Assembly (NCBI RefSeq): GCF_029227915.1
Contig: NC_079887.1
Coordinates: 17,297,650-17,361,649 of the forward strand
DNA length: 64,000 bases
Origin: Hydractinia symbiolongicarpus
Taxonomy: Eukaryota; Cnidaria; Hydrozoa; Anthoathecata; Hydractiniidae
Direction of reading: 5' to 3'
The notes under the pieces: model-generated
Told to the model about the DNA's origin: nothing
Seen by the model: the letters and a program-made list of their open reading frames with translations, nothing else
The model's database searches: none
Part shown: positions 18,677-28,843 of the stretch, piece after piece
Layout of the letters: the number at the start of each line of letters is the position of its first letter
How positions within the stretch are numbered: the first letter of the stretch is position 1
Program-made: the position numbers and the translations under genes

Positions 18677-20809
18677 CAGACTTAACTAAAAATCTTTCAC
18701 AAGAGGTTTTTCATGACTATAATCCGAAAAGATTCTTGAAAATCTGTGAGCATACTTTAAATGTCCACGCTCCTAAAAAACAAAAGTTTCTTCCTGGAAA
18801 TAATTCTCCATTTATGAATAAAGAGCTCTCAAAAGCAATAATGGAACGATCTAGACTTAGAAATAAATATCTCAATGATCGAAGAGAGGAGAGTAGAAAA
18901 AAATACAATAAGCAACGAAATTTTTTGTGTTGATTTTTTGAGGAAAACTAAGAGATTACTACAGTAGTCTTAAAACAAATGATATATGTGATAATAAAAA
19001 GTTTTGGCAAACCGTAAAGCCTCTGCTTTCAGATAAAGTCAAAATCTGTGACAAAATTATTCTTCAGGAAGGTGACAACATTATTAATGATGATCAAGAG
19101 GTTTCAGAGGTGATGAGTGAATTTTTTGCTAACATTGTTCTAAACCTTAATATTGCTCAGTATGAGCCTGTGGATTCGTTCTCTAGTAATATTACTGATC
19201 CTGTTTTAAAAGCAGTAGATACAAAAATCATCCAAGTTTTATTGCAATTAAAACAAGAAGGGAAAATATTAATTTCTCTTTTTCTTTCCAGAAAATTGAA
19301 CGGAGTGTGATTTTACAAATTATTTCTGAGTTAGATCCAAAAAAGGCTATTTAATCAAATGACATTCCCACAAAATTGATGAAAGAAAATTGTGAAATTT
19401 TCGCTGATTTCCTACTTTCTTCTCTTAACAAATGTTTATCTGAGGGTGGTTTTCTAAAAGAGGCTGATGTTATACCCATATTTAAAAAAGGTTTAAGGAC
19501 ACCAAAGGAAAATTATAGACCAATTAGCATCATAAAAAATATTTCAAAGATTTTTGAGAGGCCAATTTTTAAACAAATCGACCAGTATTCTCTCACCTTA
19601 TCAATGTGGGTTCCGAAAAGGATTTAGTACCCAACACTGTCTTCTGGCCATGCTGGAAAAATGGAGAAAATGCAATGATGAGAATAAAATAATTGGCGCA
19701 CTTCTAACTGATCTATCTAAAGCGTTCGACTGTCTTCCACACGACCTACTAATTGCAAAACTCAATGCATATGGTTTTGACGAAGTTGCTCTCAAAATTA
19801 TATATAACTATTTGTATAAAAGAAGACAACGGACACAAAGTGGTAGTTCATTCAGCTGTTGGAGAGACATAATCTTCGGCGTACCTTAGGGCTCTATACT
19901 GGCACCTCTTTTGTTTAGCGTATACTTATGCGATCTTTTTTTCATGATAACTGAGGTTGAGTTTGCAAGTTTTGCCGATGATACTACACCTTATACAGTA
20001 GGTGAATCCCTAAATGATGTTATAAAGTCTCTGAAAAAAGCCAGCTCAGATATTTTTAAGTGGTTTGAACTTAATCAAGTTAAAGCAAATCCGGAAAAAT
20101 GCGATCTAATTTTTAACGTCAATGAAAAAGTACAGTTTGAATTGAAAAATAATATCATTGAAAGCAGCCCATCAGTTAGGTTACTAGGGGTAAAGATTGA
20201 TAATAAGCTTAATTTTGAGGAACATGTCAGGTCAATATGTAAAAGTGCTAGTCAAAAGCTACACGCCCTCGCGAGAATTTCACCCTATATGAACATTAAC
20301 AAGAAAAAGATGGTATTTAATGCTTTCTTTTTCTCGCAATTTTCATATTGTCCTCTTACGTGGATGTGCCACAGTCGAAACCTTAAAATATGATTAATAG
20401 AGTGCATGAAAAATCTTTAAGAATAATTTACTCAAATTATAAATCATCTTTCCAAGAGCTACTTGATAAAGATGGCAGTGTCTCAATTCATGAAAGAAAT
20501 TTGAAAAAACTCTGCATCGAAATGTTTAGTGAAAGGTAGTGAATGGTTTAGCTCCTTAAATATTTTCAAATCTATTCACCATCAAACATGACGTAGGATA
20601 TAATAATCGATCAAATGACTATTTCTTCATACCGAGGAGAAAGAGTATTAAAAATGGCGATGAAACAACATCAGTGTTGGGGTCAAGAATTTGGAATGCA
20701 CTACCAGAAAAATTAAAATCAAAAAAATCTTTACTAAGCTTTCAGGCGGCTATTAAAAAGTTTAAAATAGATTTTTGCCCTTGCAGGCTAGATAAAAACT
20801 TCCAGGAGT
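18677..20809 (+). pseudogene. Linker and reverse transcriptase of non-LTR element 2
   Basis: The linker reads PKKQKFLPGNNSPFMNKEL then ERSRLRNKYL in one frame. RT blocks follow in shifting frames: EADVIPIFKKG, NYRPISIIKNISKIFER, FRKGFSTQHCLLAML, LTDLSKAFDCLPHDLL, a TAG at 19887-19889 where Gln of the VPQG motif is expected, catalytic SFADDTTPY near 19974, and LLGVKIDNKLNFEEHV. The C-terminal part continues past 20395 with SLRIIYSNYKSSFQELL. Inactive. Confidence 0.85.
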
Positions 20810-21172
20810 AGTTTTTATCTGGCTTTTCAATTTCGCGAAGTTTGAAAAAAACCTTTTGGTTATTAAAGTATTTTGTATTTATTTTTTTGGATGTTAAAAC
20901 ATGAACGGGTTGCGATTGGATATCATGACCAAGACGGCAAACTACCCCCGTTACTAATAAAACCCCCAAAAAATCTACTCCCAGGGTGTATCTCAATATA
21001 GTCCGAATTCAGCGTTCACCATGTCGTTCGATCTTGGTGACTACCCTGAAAAAAGTTGAGTGGGAAAGTTGGGCTTACTTGAACATAGGTGTGAAAAAAG
21101 ATCGTTAAATCAACCCAAAATTGAAAGAATTTAAAGGTAAATTCGAACTAATTTTCATAAAAAAAGATACCG
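20810..21172 (+). other. Junction region, non-LTR element 2 tail to Polinton-like copy 2
   Basis: A 3' non-coding stretch of the non-LTR element grades into sequence with a short readable piece (WESWAYLNIGVKKDR near 21050) that leads toward the ORF at 21173. No ends of either element can be placed. Confidence 0.4.
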
Positions 21173-21349
21173 CAGGAAGATTGTGAATGTACGGCAATCA
21201 TAAAAATAGGAAGTATTTATAAGCAAGGGTCCCACTATTACATACAGACCTACTTGGAAGAATGTAAGTATAAAGAGGTTGAAAGGTATGGCGCTGGTTA
21301 TTGGAGTGAATCCGAGGCTGAGGATGACGAGAGTTTAGCAGAGTTCTAA
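21173..21349 (+). CDS. Short acidic-tailed ORF of the Polinton-like element
   Basis: Frame open from about 21173 to the TAA at 21347: ECTAIIKIGSIYKQGSHYY, then YLEECKYKEVERYGAG and an acidic Ser/Glu/Asp tail. I have seen related short ORFs beside cnidarian Polinton-like genes; function unknown. The start is not an ATG in this frame, so it may be a C-terminal fragment. The region coding for its tail is duplicated with a 76-bp offset (21272 and 21348). Confidence 0.4.
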   Translation, partial: QEDCECTAIIKIGSIYKQGSHYYIQTYLEECKYKEVERYGAGYWSESEAEDDESLAEF

Positions 21350-21460
21350 AGAGGTTGAAAGGTATGGAACTAGTTTTTGGAGTGAATCCCAGGATGAGGA
21401 TTTATTTGAGTGAATCCGAGGATGAGGAGACGAGAGTTTAGCAGAGTTCTAGTTTACTAT
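21272..21460 (+). repeat. 76-bp imperfect tandem duplication
   Basis: AAAGAGGTTGAAAGGTATGG occurs at 21272 and 21348, and GAGTGAATCC(G/C)AGG recurs three times to about 21430. The copies carry different small changes. Confidence 0.8.
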
Positions 21461-21470
21461 ATGAAATAAA

Positions 21471-21752
21471 ATGAACGCACGTCGAAAAGAAGCCAAATTA
21501 TTGAAAATTCCTCGTTATTCTACACTGAATAAGGACGACCTTGTTAAGGCAAAGCTATGTACAAGGATATTTCAACGCGAACCTACGGTCCTTATTGCAA
21601 ACTTTGTGTTGAAATTGCATATGAAAAAAATCTCTAAAACTATTTGCAACAACTCGCTAAAAAATCGCGACGTATAGTACATGATAGGGCTGTACTGATC
21701 GATGCTGATACTGGTGAAGTGCTAAGATGCGAGATTGACTATACACGCATGT
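21471..21752 (+). pseudogene. Small protein with SAP-like N-terminus and a Cys pair
   Basis: ATG at 21471 begins RRKEAKLLKIPRYSTLNKDDL, a basic helix-turn-helix stretch that looks like a SAP or HeH DNA-binding motif. After a frame change near 21560 comes YGPYCKLCVEIAYEKNL with C-x2-C, an in-frame TAA near 21632, and a tail ending LRCEIDYTRM at 21752. Possibly a DNA-binding protein of the element. It faces the minus-strand gene that follows, separated by about 100 bp with a short A/T hairpin. Confidence 0.45.
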
Positions 21753-21856
21753 AGCTTTGTAGAAAAAATATTTTCTATAAAACTTATACTCTATATTGAA
21801 TAAGCAGGCGGGAAATCTAAGTACCGCTGACATGCTGTACAGATTAAAGTTTTTTT

Positions 21857-22459
21857 TAAAATTCGTCCTTACCTTCCTGTCGACCTTTTGCAAGTAACTG
21901 GGCACGCTCTTGTTCATTGATGTTATTGACGATACGCTTAACTCGCTGTCGTATTTGCTCCATTAGCACCATATAGCGCTGTTTTTCTTGCATGTATAAA
22001 TTTATAATCGCTGATAACACCATTTTTGATAGCCTTGAATATAAAATCAACGACAGAATTCAACTTACTCTCGGCCAGTAGTCGGATGCTCTCATGTTTC
22101 TGTGATTTAACGCTTAATTTTTTTAAAGCATTTCTCAGACCAGCCTGTCCGATTCCCATAGCTAATGCAATTCCCCCCATATCAATGCACAGGGAAGCTC
22201 CAAATCCTGTTGCTAATGCACCAAATCCAACAGCTGTACTGATGACATTGACACCTAATAATCCATGGTCACAATAGCGAACCCAAGTCCCATGCATCTT
22301 GAACTTTTTCGCGAGTCTGTCCCGCTCTTTGATTTCCATTCGCAGATACTGTTCGATCTCTTCAATCTTTTTTAATCTATAGCCTTGACTTTCATCCTGC
22401 ATAGTATTCTCTTCGGGTGCACTTGGTGATAATGTAGGATATAATTTCATAGTATCCAT
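21857..22459 (-). pseudogene. Coiled-coil and membrane protein of the Polinton-like element (copy 2)
   Basis: ATG at 22459. Codons 25-65 are a charged helix (YRLKKIEEIEQYLRMEIKER), then KFKMHGTWVRYCDHGLL, then a Gly/Ala-rich hydrophobic stretch of about 45 residues that could form membrane helices (VGFGALATGFGASLCI), then KHESIRLLAESKLNSV. A frame change near 22025 leads to a helical C-terminus ending at 21857. The same protein is at 926-1240. I know it as a recurrent gene of cnidarian Polinton-like elements without an assigned role; a virion membrane or entry-related function is a guess. Confidence 0.6.
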
Positions 22460-22482
22460 CTTCTTTGTTCTATTAGAATTTG

Positions 22483-23130
22483 CATAAGGATTCTTGTAAA
22501 AGCTACATTTTTTTCAGGGTGATATTGATCGGTCAGTAGGAACTCGAGCCTATCTGTCGAGCCTGTCAAAGGAAGGTATACTGGGGTGTCAAAATTCCAA
22601 ATAATCATATCTCCCATTCAATTCCTTTGTGGGAAGCATCGGGAAAATTTTTAATTTCTTACCATCAAGCAAACAACCATCTTCACCTAACTGAGGGCAT
22701 ATTAAATTTAGTCTCTGGTAAATATCGGTCCTGTAGTATACATTATAGTCACCTTTTGTATAATTTTTTCCGTCAATAGGTTCATTTAAACCCAAGAGCT
22801 CTTGCAGTGTTCTGCTAATAACAACTTTAAATCCGTCATTTACACGAAGCCGGAAGTACCCATTATTCAAAACAAATATCTCTACCTTTCCATTAGCCTG
22901 TTTGTTGATAATAGCTGCCAGATCCACGATCCTGTACAAACCTTTCACGATCTCCATCCGGGTAAAGAGCTGATTAGACGCCGATTTCCAGATAGTAAAA
23001 TCATTATCATTAAAAAGATTCATCCAGGTAGCTCGAATACTGATCGATTTTAGAGCGATCCTCGTGCACTGCCCTAGATAATCATCAAAAATTGTAGGTT
23101 TATCGATATCGGTAATAAAGAGTTGTTTAA
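22483..23130 (-). pseudogene. Conserved Polinton-like small protein (copy 2)
   Basis: The conserved frame starts near 23130 (QLFITDIDKPTIFDDYLGQ) and runs to 22589, where LPTKELNGRYDYLEF ends in a stop; the continuation FDTPVYLPLTGSTDRLEFLL is in the next frame. The shift is at the same place as the poly-G expansion in copy 1. Predicted mostly beta-strand, about 210 residues. No ATG precedes the conserved start in either copy. It could be a single-jelly-roll capsid component given its size and setting, but I have no motif to prove that. Confidence 0.6.
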
Positions 23131-23152
23131 TGTTTATTTGTGAAAAGAAACG

Positions 23153-24236
23153 ATGAATATTTATTCGTACAACCCCAAAGCAAAATATAAATCAAACAGG
23201 AGGGAATGGCCTCTGGGTATCACAAATCTGGAACATCAGGATCTGTATGTTCCAACAGAATGGCATATCCCCGTAGTATTCCCAGAGTTTAGCAAGTATC
23301 CCATCAAAACTCCAACGACTCACCTTAACGATCCCGTTCAAATTGGAAGGGATGGGAAAGCATTGGATTACTGGAATATTCAGGTTAATTTTGCACCTCA
23401 TTGCGCAACAACAGCACTAGGGATTTCTGCCAAAAATATGACAGGATCCTTACCCCTTGCAAACTCTATCTTTATATTTCATGTCTACTATTATATGCGC
23501 CGTATACTAGGAAGAATAAAAGTGCCCATGCCTCTTGACGACGGGTTTAGTCAATACAAGAATCCTTATTCAACATCTGGATTCGGGCAAGTATGTCGTG
23601 AATACGGGGCAGGTCCCCATGCTCTGTATAAATTTAAAGCAGTGGGTGCTTCACTAACCAATGGTTCATGGTGGCCCAAGTTGATGGAGATTACGCAAAA
23701 TTTATCATGCCAACAAGCCAGGGCCATACAGCAGAAGGTCTGACAAAATTGAGTGAAAGTATTCGCGTCTACGTGGTCATGCTGCTTGGGTCTCAGTCCG
23801 AAGCAAAAGCATCCTTACTTACCAAAAAGTGCTCCGATATGCTAGAACCCCAGCCAATTTTGCTGTCATGCCCAGCGTGTACATGTTGCCCTCTGACATG
23901 AATCTGCGTATCAGTAAAATTCAAGGATATAACAACAATGTCTTGATCGCACCTTCAAATGTAAACGTTGGGGTGCAAGTCGATCTAAACAAGGTGAAGA
24001 AATCTATTGGGACCTCGAGCAAGCGTGGAGCACCACAGGTGAGCCACATGATCCCTAAACACAGGGAAGTACTCCCGAAGCATCGCTCGCCTACTAGCAA
24101 CTCCGCAGAATCACTACAGGTGAGCCACGTGATCCCTAAACACAGGGCAATAGAAGCGGAACAACATGCGGACAACAAGGCTGTACTAGTAACAACTGGA
24201 GTAGGTATTATTTTACTTTACATATGGTTTAAGTAA
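23153..24236 (+). pseudogene. Probable virion protein with C-terminal membrane helix
   Basis: ATG at 23153. The first 166 codons or so are in one frame (PLGITNLEHQDLYVPTEWHI, ALDYWNIQVNFAP), then frame changes near 23660 and 23825 lead to GHTAEGLTKLSESIRVYVV, NFAVMPSVYMLPSDMNLRIS and a hydrophobic segment VTTGVGIILLYIWFK at the extreme C-terminus. Two copies of SHMIPKHRE/VSHVIPKHRA lie before it. The gene is divergent from the small conserved protein, with under 40 bp between them. Capsid-associated or minor virion role inferred from context only. Confidence 0.6.
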
Positions 24237-24272
24237 TAAGACAAGTCGTGTGATTTTTATTCACATACAACG

Positions 24273-25651
24273 TTATATTTGCGATCGTTTGCCCTTACTC
24301 CTACCCATATAGCCCACAACAACAGCAACATCAGCTGCAATTGCCATGTATAGGTGCTTGGCTATAAATTTAACAACTTTTGCAGCCACCTTGAAGAAGA
24401 AGAAAACTACTGTATCAATGATACCGGGTAGTGCTGCACCTGCTTTCCCTGCTAAATATTTTAAAAAAGTTCCTAGTCTCTCAAGCTGTTTTTGTACAAA
24501 ATTTTTACTACCCCCAGCGCTTCCTGCCGCAGCACCAGCTGCTCCTCCTCCACATCCTGTCACTGGCAGCACAATGGTAGATATCAACAATCCAACAGCG
24601 GAAACAATGCTTGCTATAGTTATTCCTTGTTCTTTGAATAAAATCTGAGTTTTTCAGCGAGCGATGTGTCTTCCCCCGCGATTTTCATCTGCGTGTATTT
24701 AATAGCATTGAGCTGGCTGTGAATTTTGGATGATAAGTCGGCGTACGCCGCTTGTGTTGCTTCCTTTTGATCCTTTAGCTTTTCAAGTGCTTTTTTTGGC
24801 TTCCACAATACCATTATCCCAAATCCTTATCTGCTTTTCATTTCCTTCAGGAAATTCCTCCTCCTCCTTCTCCTCCTTCTCCTTCTTCCCCTCAAGGCTC
24901 TTTATCTCTTCTTGTTCTTGTCCAATATCTCTATTTATAAGAACAAGTTTACTAAGTGATTCAAGGCCCCTTTCTGGGTTTGAAGTTGGAGATTAGGCCC
25001 TCTTCTTTCACGTGTTGAAAAGGCTTCATCGAAATTCTTTACGAGCCTCTCAGTTTCATCCTGAACAGTCTGAACATTCTGTGAGATTGTCTCAATTTCC
25101 ATATTATCTATATTTCCGGCAGCCACAATTTCATCAACACTATTCAGTGCTCCCGAGCCTTGGATTGATCATCTATGAGCTCCCGACTCCTAACCTTGCT
25201 TCCCTTATTGGGCGTAGTATAGTCGGCGAAGCCCAGATCCTTCATACGATGTGTACCTAACTTCCTCTGTATTTCGGTGATGATCCTGAACTCGCCGCCC
25301 CGTATCGTTAGCTCTATCCCATCATAGAGGAGTTTTAGTTTACCGAGTTTATTCCGATCTAATTTAAATTTGTCATAGCTCAATTTTACCAATTCCACAT
25401 CCTTTGGCTTCCCTAGTGTCTCCTCAAGATATTCATTAAAAGAGTCGATCTTCGATTGTTTGATCTCTACCCTCATATTACTTAGTTTGGTCCCCCCCCT
25501 GCATCCGTCGCTCTTCAGATGTTTGCGTTAAGCTGGTACCAGGCTGGACAAGGTCTGAGGACTTATTGAAATTACCATTATCATCATCATCACCAATATC
25601 GCCCTCACGTGTAAATTCTCCGTCTCTTTCATATCCTAGATTATCAGCCAT
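24273..25651 (-). pseudogene. Coiled-coil and Gly-rich membrane protein of the Polinton-like element
   Basis: ATG at 25651-25649 (MADNLGYERDGEFTREGDIG, acidic). A frame change follows at a C8 run (25492-25499), then a domain IKQSKIDSFNEYLEETLG with LTIRGGEFRIITEIQRKLG, a Glu/Lys-rich coiled coil (24840-24900), further frame changes near 24990, 24820 and 24650, then QGITIASIVSAVG, a Gly/Ala stretch and two hydrophobic segments before a basic end (GRSKGKRSQI). About 450 residues. It is divergent from the capsid gene. The family recurs in cnidarian Polinton-like elements; function not established. Confidence 0.6.
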
Positions 25652-25668
25652 TTATTTTAACACAAACA

Positions 25669-27134
25669 ACTGTTAATCCATCGACAATCAATCAGAACGA
25701 GGACTTGTATGTTGATATTCCCAATATGGGGCAGAATGATGTGATACTCCCCGGAAGCCTTCGGTTATAATTTGATCTGGAGTTGACCGGGACAAATACG
25801 AAGCGTACAATAGTGAGCAATATTGGCAGGAGTCTGGTACAGGCCTTGAAAATCACACTAAATAGTAATGAAATTCAAAGTATCAACGGCTACAGAGTGT
25901 TCGCTGTCTATCGAGATTTGTGGTTATCAAAATTCGAGCGTGAAAACAATTTGATCCTAGAAGGTATCAACCCTAATGATGGTACTATCAGCGCTTTGCA
26001 AGTGAAGGCCAGCGATCATGTGGGTAATGTCGAGGAGAGGGCGATTTCTGCGACCTATGTTAACATATTTTGTATCCTACTCGGTAAAATGTTTAAATTA
26101 ATCAGAGACCTACCCTTCTATCAACCTGGATTACACGATAGGCTCCAATTCGTTTTCTATTTTGCCAAATATGAAGATGTTATTAAAGATGGAGGTACAG
26201 CGGCCTCAAGGTCTACTGAAGCCAAAGCGGCAGACGCTATGTACAAGATCAGTAATATTTCACTAGAGTTCGATAAAGTCAACCACAATGGGCTTGCAAG
26301 TGGTCTAGTATCACGGTACAGTCAGTGTGCAATACCCTTGAGAGAGTCCTTCGCAGCCAGGTGATCACCATGAAAAAGGAGGATACTAGCTATAATCTCC
26401 AAATCGACACCCCCGCCAAAAGTTTAAAAGGTGTTTTTTAAAAGGTTTTTTATAGTTTTCTATTTTTAATATATACTTAGTAAATTTACCCTTCTCTCTC
26501 ACATTTGTTTGGATATAGTCTGTTTGGGTATGTTTGTTATCTTCTCTGTCTATTATATAAATATTTTTCTTTTGAATAGTTTTCTACTTTTTAACATATC
26601 TATAGTAATTTTAGAGCATATTTTATATATAATTTTTTTTTTTTAAATCATTACTTTTATATTTTAAACAGGACACATATTTATAGCAGTTTTTTAAAAC
26701 TGAAATGTACATATCCTGTATAAATATTTTGATAAATAAATAAAAATTCTATTACTATTTCGAAACCCATCGAAAGTTAAAGCTTACTCGGGGATGAAAT
26801 ATTTTACAGCCCCAAGATTGAAAAAATCTCGATCACTGTGGATCACCTAATGAACTTTACTCTCATGCGATGCTTGGAATATGAACAAATTGTGAACCTA
26901 TTTGCTGGCCACGAATCCAAGGTAACAAAAGGCCAATTCCTAACTGAACGATTTGCCCTTTTTGTCGATTTTCGATCAAGTCCTGATAATAATCTTCATG
27001 ACAGTGGTAGATATCTTTAACAGTTAAGTGATGGTATCACTTTACATATGACAAAGAAAGCCAATGGGACGGGGAATATCAGCTGTTATGTCTATCTACT
27101 GAATGATGCTCAAATAAAACCTCCTAGATGGTAG
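25669..27134 (+). pseudogene. Probable major capsid protein (double jelly-roll type)
   Basis: The frame from about 25669 reads INQNEDLYVDIPNMGQND, a stop at 25768, then LVQALKITLNSNEIQSINGY and VYRDLWLSKFERENNLI, continuing to the stop at 26362. KKEDTSYNLQIDTPAKSLKG follows, then an A/T-rich insertion, then the C-terminal part from about 26763: IFYSPKIEKISITVD, ALFVDFRSSPDNNLHDSGR, a stop at 27018-27020, and ANGTGNISCYVYLLNDAQI to 27134. These blocks, the ~480-residue length and the place beside the ATPase match Polinton/adintovirus-type capsid proteins. No ATG start is visible. Broken by stops and the insertion. Confidence 0.7.
26435..26760. other. A/T-rich insertion inside the capsid gene
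   Basis: About 325 bp with runs of T and A, no ORF, ending AATAAATAAAAATTCTATT. It separates two parts of the capsid frame. It contains an AG/GT near 26430 and TTTTAAACAG near 26672, but the coding sequence resumes about 90 bp after that, so a simple intron does not fit. Origin unknown. Confidence 0.6.
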
Positions 27135-27156
27135 GTTTCATAGCATTCAGTATTAG

Positions 27157-27756
27157 AGTCGCTTTCAAATAATTTTAGAGCCTCATACGGCTATATTTTC
27201 AGGCCCGACAAGTTGTGGAAAAACACAGTGTGTTCTAGACCTTCTCGAAGGTGAATACAAGAAGCATTTTCATAAGATCATTATCCTGTGCCCAACTATA
27301 CGATGGAACAACACGTACCTTGAGAGATCCTCGCTTTGGCAAGATGATTACGTGTTCTTGATTAATCCCAGGGATCAACTTTTTGAATAGGTTGAAAAAC
27401 TATCGTCGCTGCTAGCTGGTGAAGATACTCTGTTCATTATCGATGATGTGATAGCAGACGAGAATCTCGATAAGAAACGACAGTCTCTTCTTAAATTAGC
27501 AATTTCGGGCAGACATCGAAAGCATAGTCTCTGGTTGTTAACACAATCGTATACCGGTTTACCGAAGAATATTTGGAGGCAGAAAAAACAGCTGTTCCTT
27601 TGGTACCCCCATGAGCGGTCAGATATGAAATTGATCGATGAAGAAACAAATATGATCAGTGACTGGGAAGAGATCAAGGATCAATTGAAAAAGTCAAAAC
27701 ATGGATTTCTATACGTAAGATTGGAGCACCCTAGAAGCTATAAAATTCTCGAATGA
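27157..27756 (+). pseudogene. Genome-packaging ATPase (A32/FtsK-HerA type)
   Basis: P-loop NTPase: Walker A in FSGPTSCGKTQ (about 27200), Walker B in DTLFIIDDVIAD (about 27430), then RHRKHSLWLLTQSYTGLP, with the Gln sensor after Walker B, and FLWYPHERSDMK. About 200 residues, the usual size for the Polinton, virophage and adintovirus packaging motor that pumps DNA into the capsid. A single in-frame TAG at 27388-27390 splits it, and no ATG is seen at the expected start. It directly follows the capsid gene. Confidence 0.85.
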
Positions 27757-27789
27757 TCATCAAATTTTAAATAAATATATATTAAATAA

Positions 27790-28285
27790 ATGCTCAACAA
27801 CATTGTACTATTATTGGTTATTGCCTTACTCTGCGGGGCGCCGAGAGACGCTGCGGCACACCGAGAAGAATTAGATGAATTCAGGCATCGTGAATTAGGA
27901 GTTCGTAGGCTGCCTACCGTGGACCACCTGCCTATCCACGGAGCCAAGCACTTGTTTGGCGGTGGACGGGTTCGTAGGCACCCTTCAACGACTTGTTCCT
28001 GAGAAATATAAAATGCGCTTAGGTGACGCTATTACTGGTCTCGGGGGTATACTTAAATCTGAGTATACCCAACCAAACACAGTTTTGCTGACGAAACACG
28101 GTCTTTTAGTAGGGGCCCGTTTAAAAAAAATTCGGTTTTCAAAAAATGAACAAATAAAAATGTCTTCTCAACTTGCCCTGTTAAACTCCGTATCTGCCGG
28201 AGCCATCGAGACTCTGCTCGATGGGCATTTACGACCTCTTTTCAAGCGTGCCGATGTCGGTAGATTATTAGGGATCCAGATATAA
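27790..28285 (+). pseudogene. Uncharacterised element ORF with signal-like N-terminus
   Basis: ATG at 27790 gives a hydrophobic start (NIVLLLVIALLCGAP) followed by charged sequence. The frame changes near 27960 and continues as FVGTLQRLVPEKYKMRLGDA, LLTKHGLLVGARLKKI and ends LLGIQI at 28285. I do not recognise it. The start resembles a signal peptide or single membrane anchor. Confidence 0.45.
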
Positions 28286-28790
28286 AAGCAGCATACAGAG
28301 ACGTGAAAACCACACCTCGTCGTGGTATCATGGGGTTGAGGCCGCCTCACCCCTCAAGCAATGTCAAAATTGGCACGATGCCTTCGTCACATTCCAGGGT
28401 GGTTTAGCGATTATGCGTCGTTCTAGAGAACCGAAGGCAGCACAACTTACCAGATGGCTTACGAAAGAAGGTGTTGAGAAATTCCAAGATGAGGTGAGGG
28501 AGCAGCGCAAGCTAATCGAAGAAAAAGATGCTAGCATTGCACTTCTCGTGGATGATCTTGATGACAGAGATGAACAACTTATGGTGCTGGAGGACGATCT
28601 TGAGGATTCAGCGACCACTTTCCGAACTCTGAACAGATTTTTGTTATAGATAATTCTAATGGTATGCACGCCTTCAACAGATTTGAAGAAGATGGGCATG
28701 TGGAGCGATATCAATGCTACTTCAGACTGATCGATCTTACTCGAGATGATTTGTATGATTTAGGTGTTTGGCACTGGAAGATTAAATATT
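28286..28790 (+). pseudogene. Coiled-coil ORF, possibly BRO/KilA-related
   Basis: In frame with 28413, the sequence reads WYHGVEAASPLKQCQNWHD, then AQLTRWLTKEGVEKFQDEVR and a strong heptad coiled coil (EKDASIALLVDDLDDRDEQL). A stop at 28647 is followed in another frame by FNRFEEDGHVERYQCYFRLI. A short N-terminal domain, coiled coil and C-terminal domain is the plan of viral BRO or KilA-N/MSV199 proteins, but no diagnostic motif is visible, so the label is tentative. Confidence 0.35.
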
Positions 28791-28793
28791 TCA

Positions 28794-28825
28794 TTTTTTT
28801 TCTTGGACAAATCCAAGAAAAAAAA
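28794..28825. terminator. Perfect 14-bp hairpin between convergent genes
   Basis: TTTTTTTTCTTGGA, loop CAAA, then TCCAAGAAAAAAAA. It lies between the plus-strand coiled-coil ORF and the minus-strand integrase, where both transcripts should end. Long hairpins between convergent genes mark mRNA ends in mimiviruses (established for that group); use here is inference. Confidence 0.55.
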
Positions 28826-28843
28826 TTTAAAAAAAAAAAAAAT

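Larger units (their letters stand above)
17933..20809 (+). mobile_element. Non-LTR retrotransposon 2 (Jockey-like), broken
   Basis: Plus-strand element with endonuclease, linker and RT domains but no ORF1, so probably 5'-truncated. It is a different family from element 1 of this class: RT motifs are SFADDTTPY and FGVP-x-GSILAPLLF. The final conserved block, NALPEKLKSKKSLLSFQAAIK, ends at 20809. There are at least eight frame changes or stops. Exact ends cannot be placed; no target duplication was found. Confidence 0.85.

Noticed and set aside
26430-26680. Spliceosomal intron in the capsid gene (AG/GT to CAG/G)
   Set aside because: The capsid reading frame resumes only about 90 bp after the candidate acceptor, and the sequence between is not coding.
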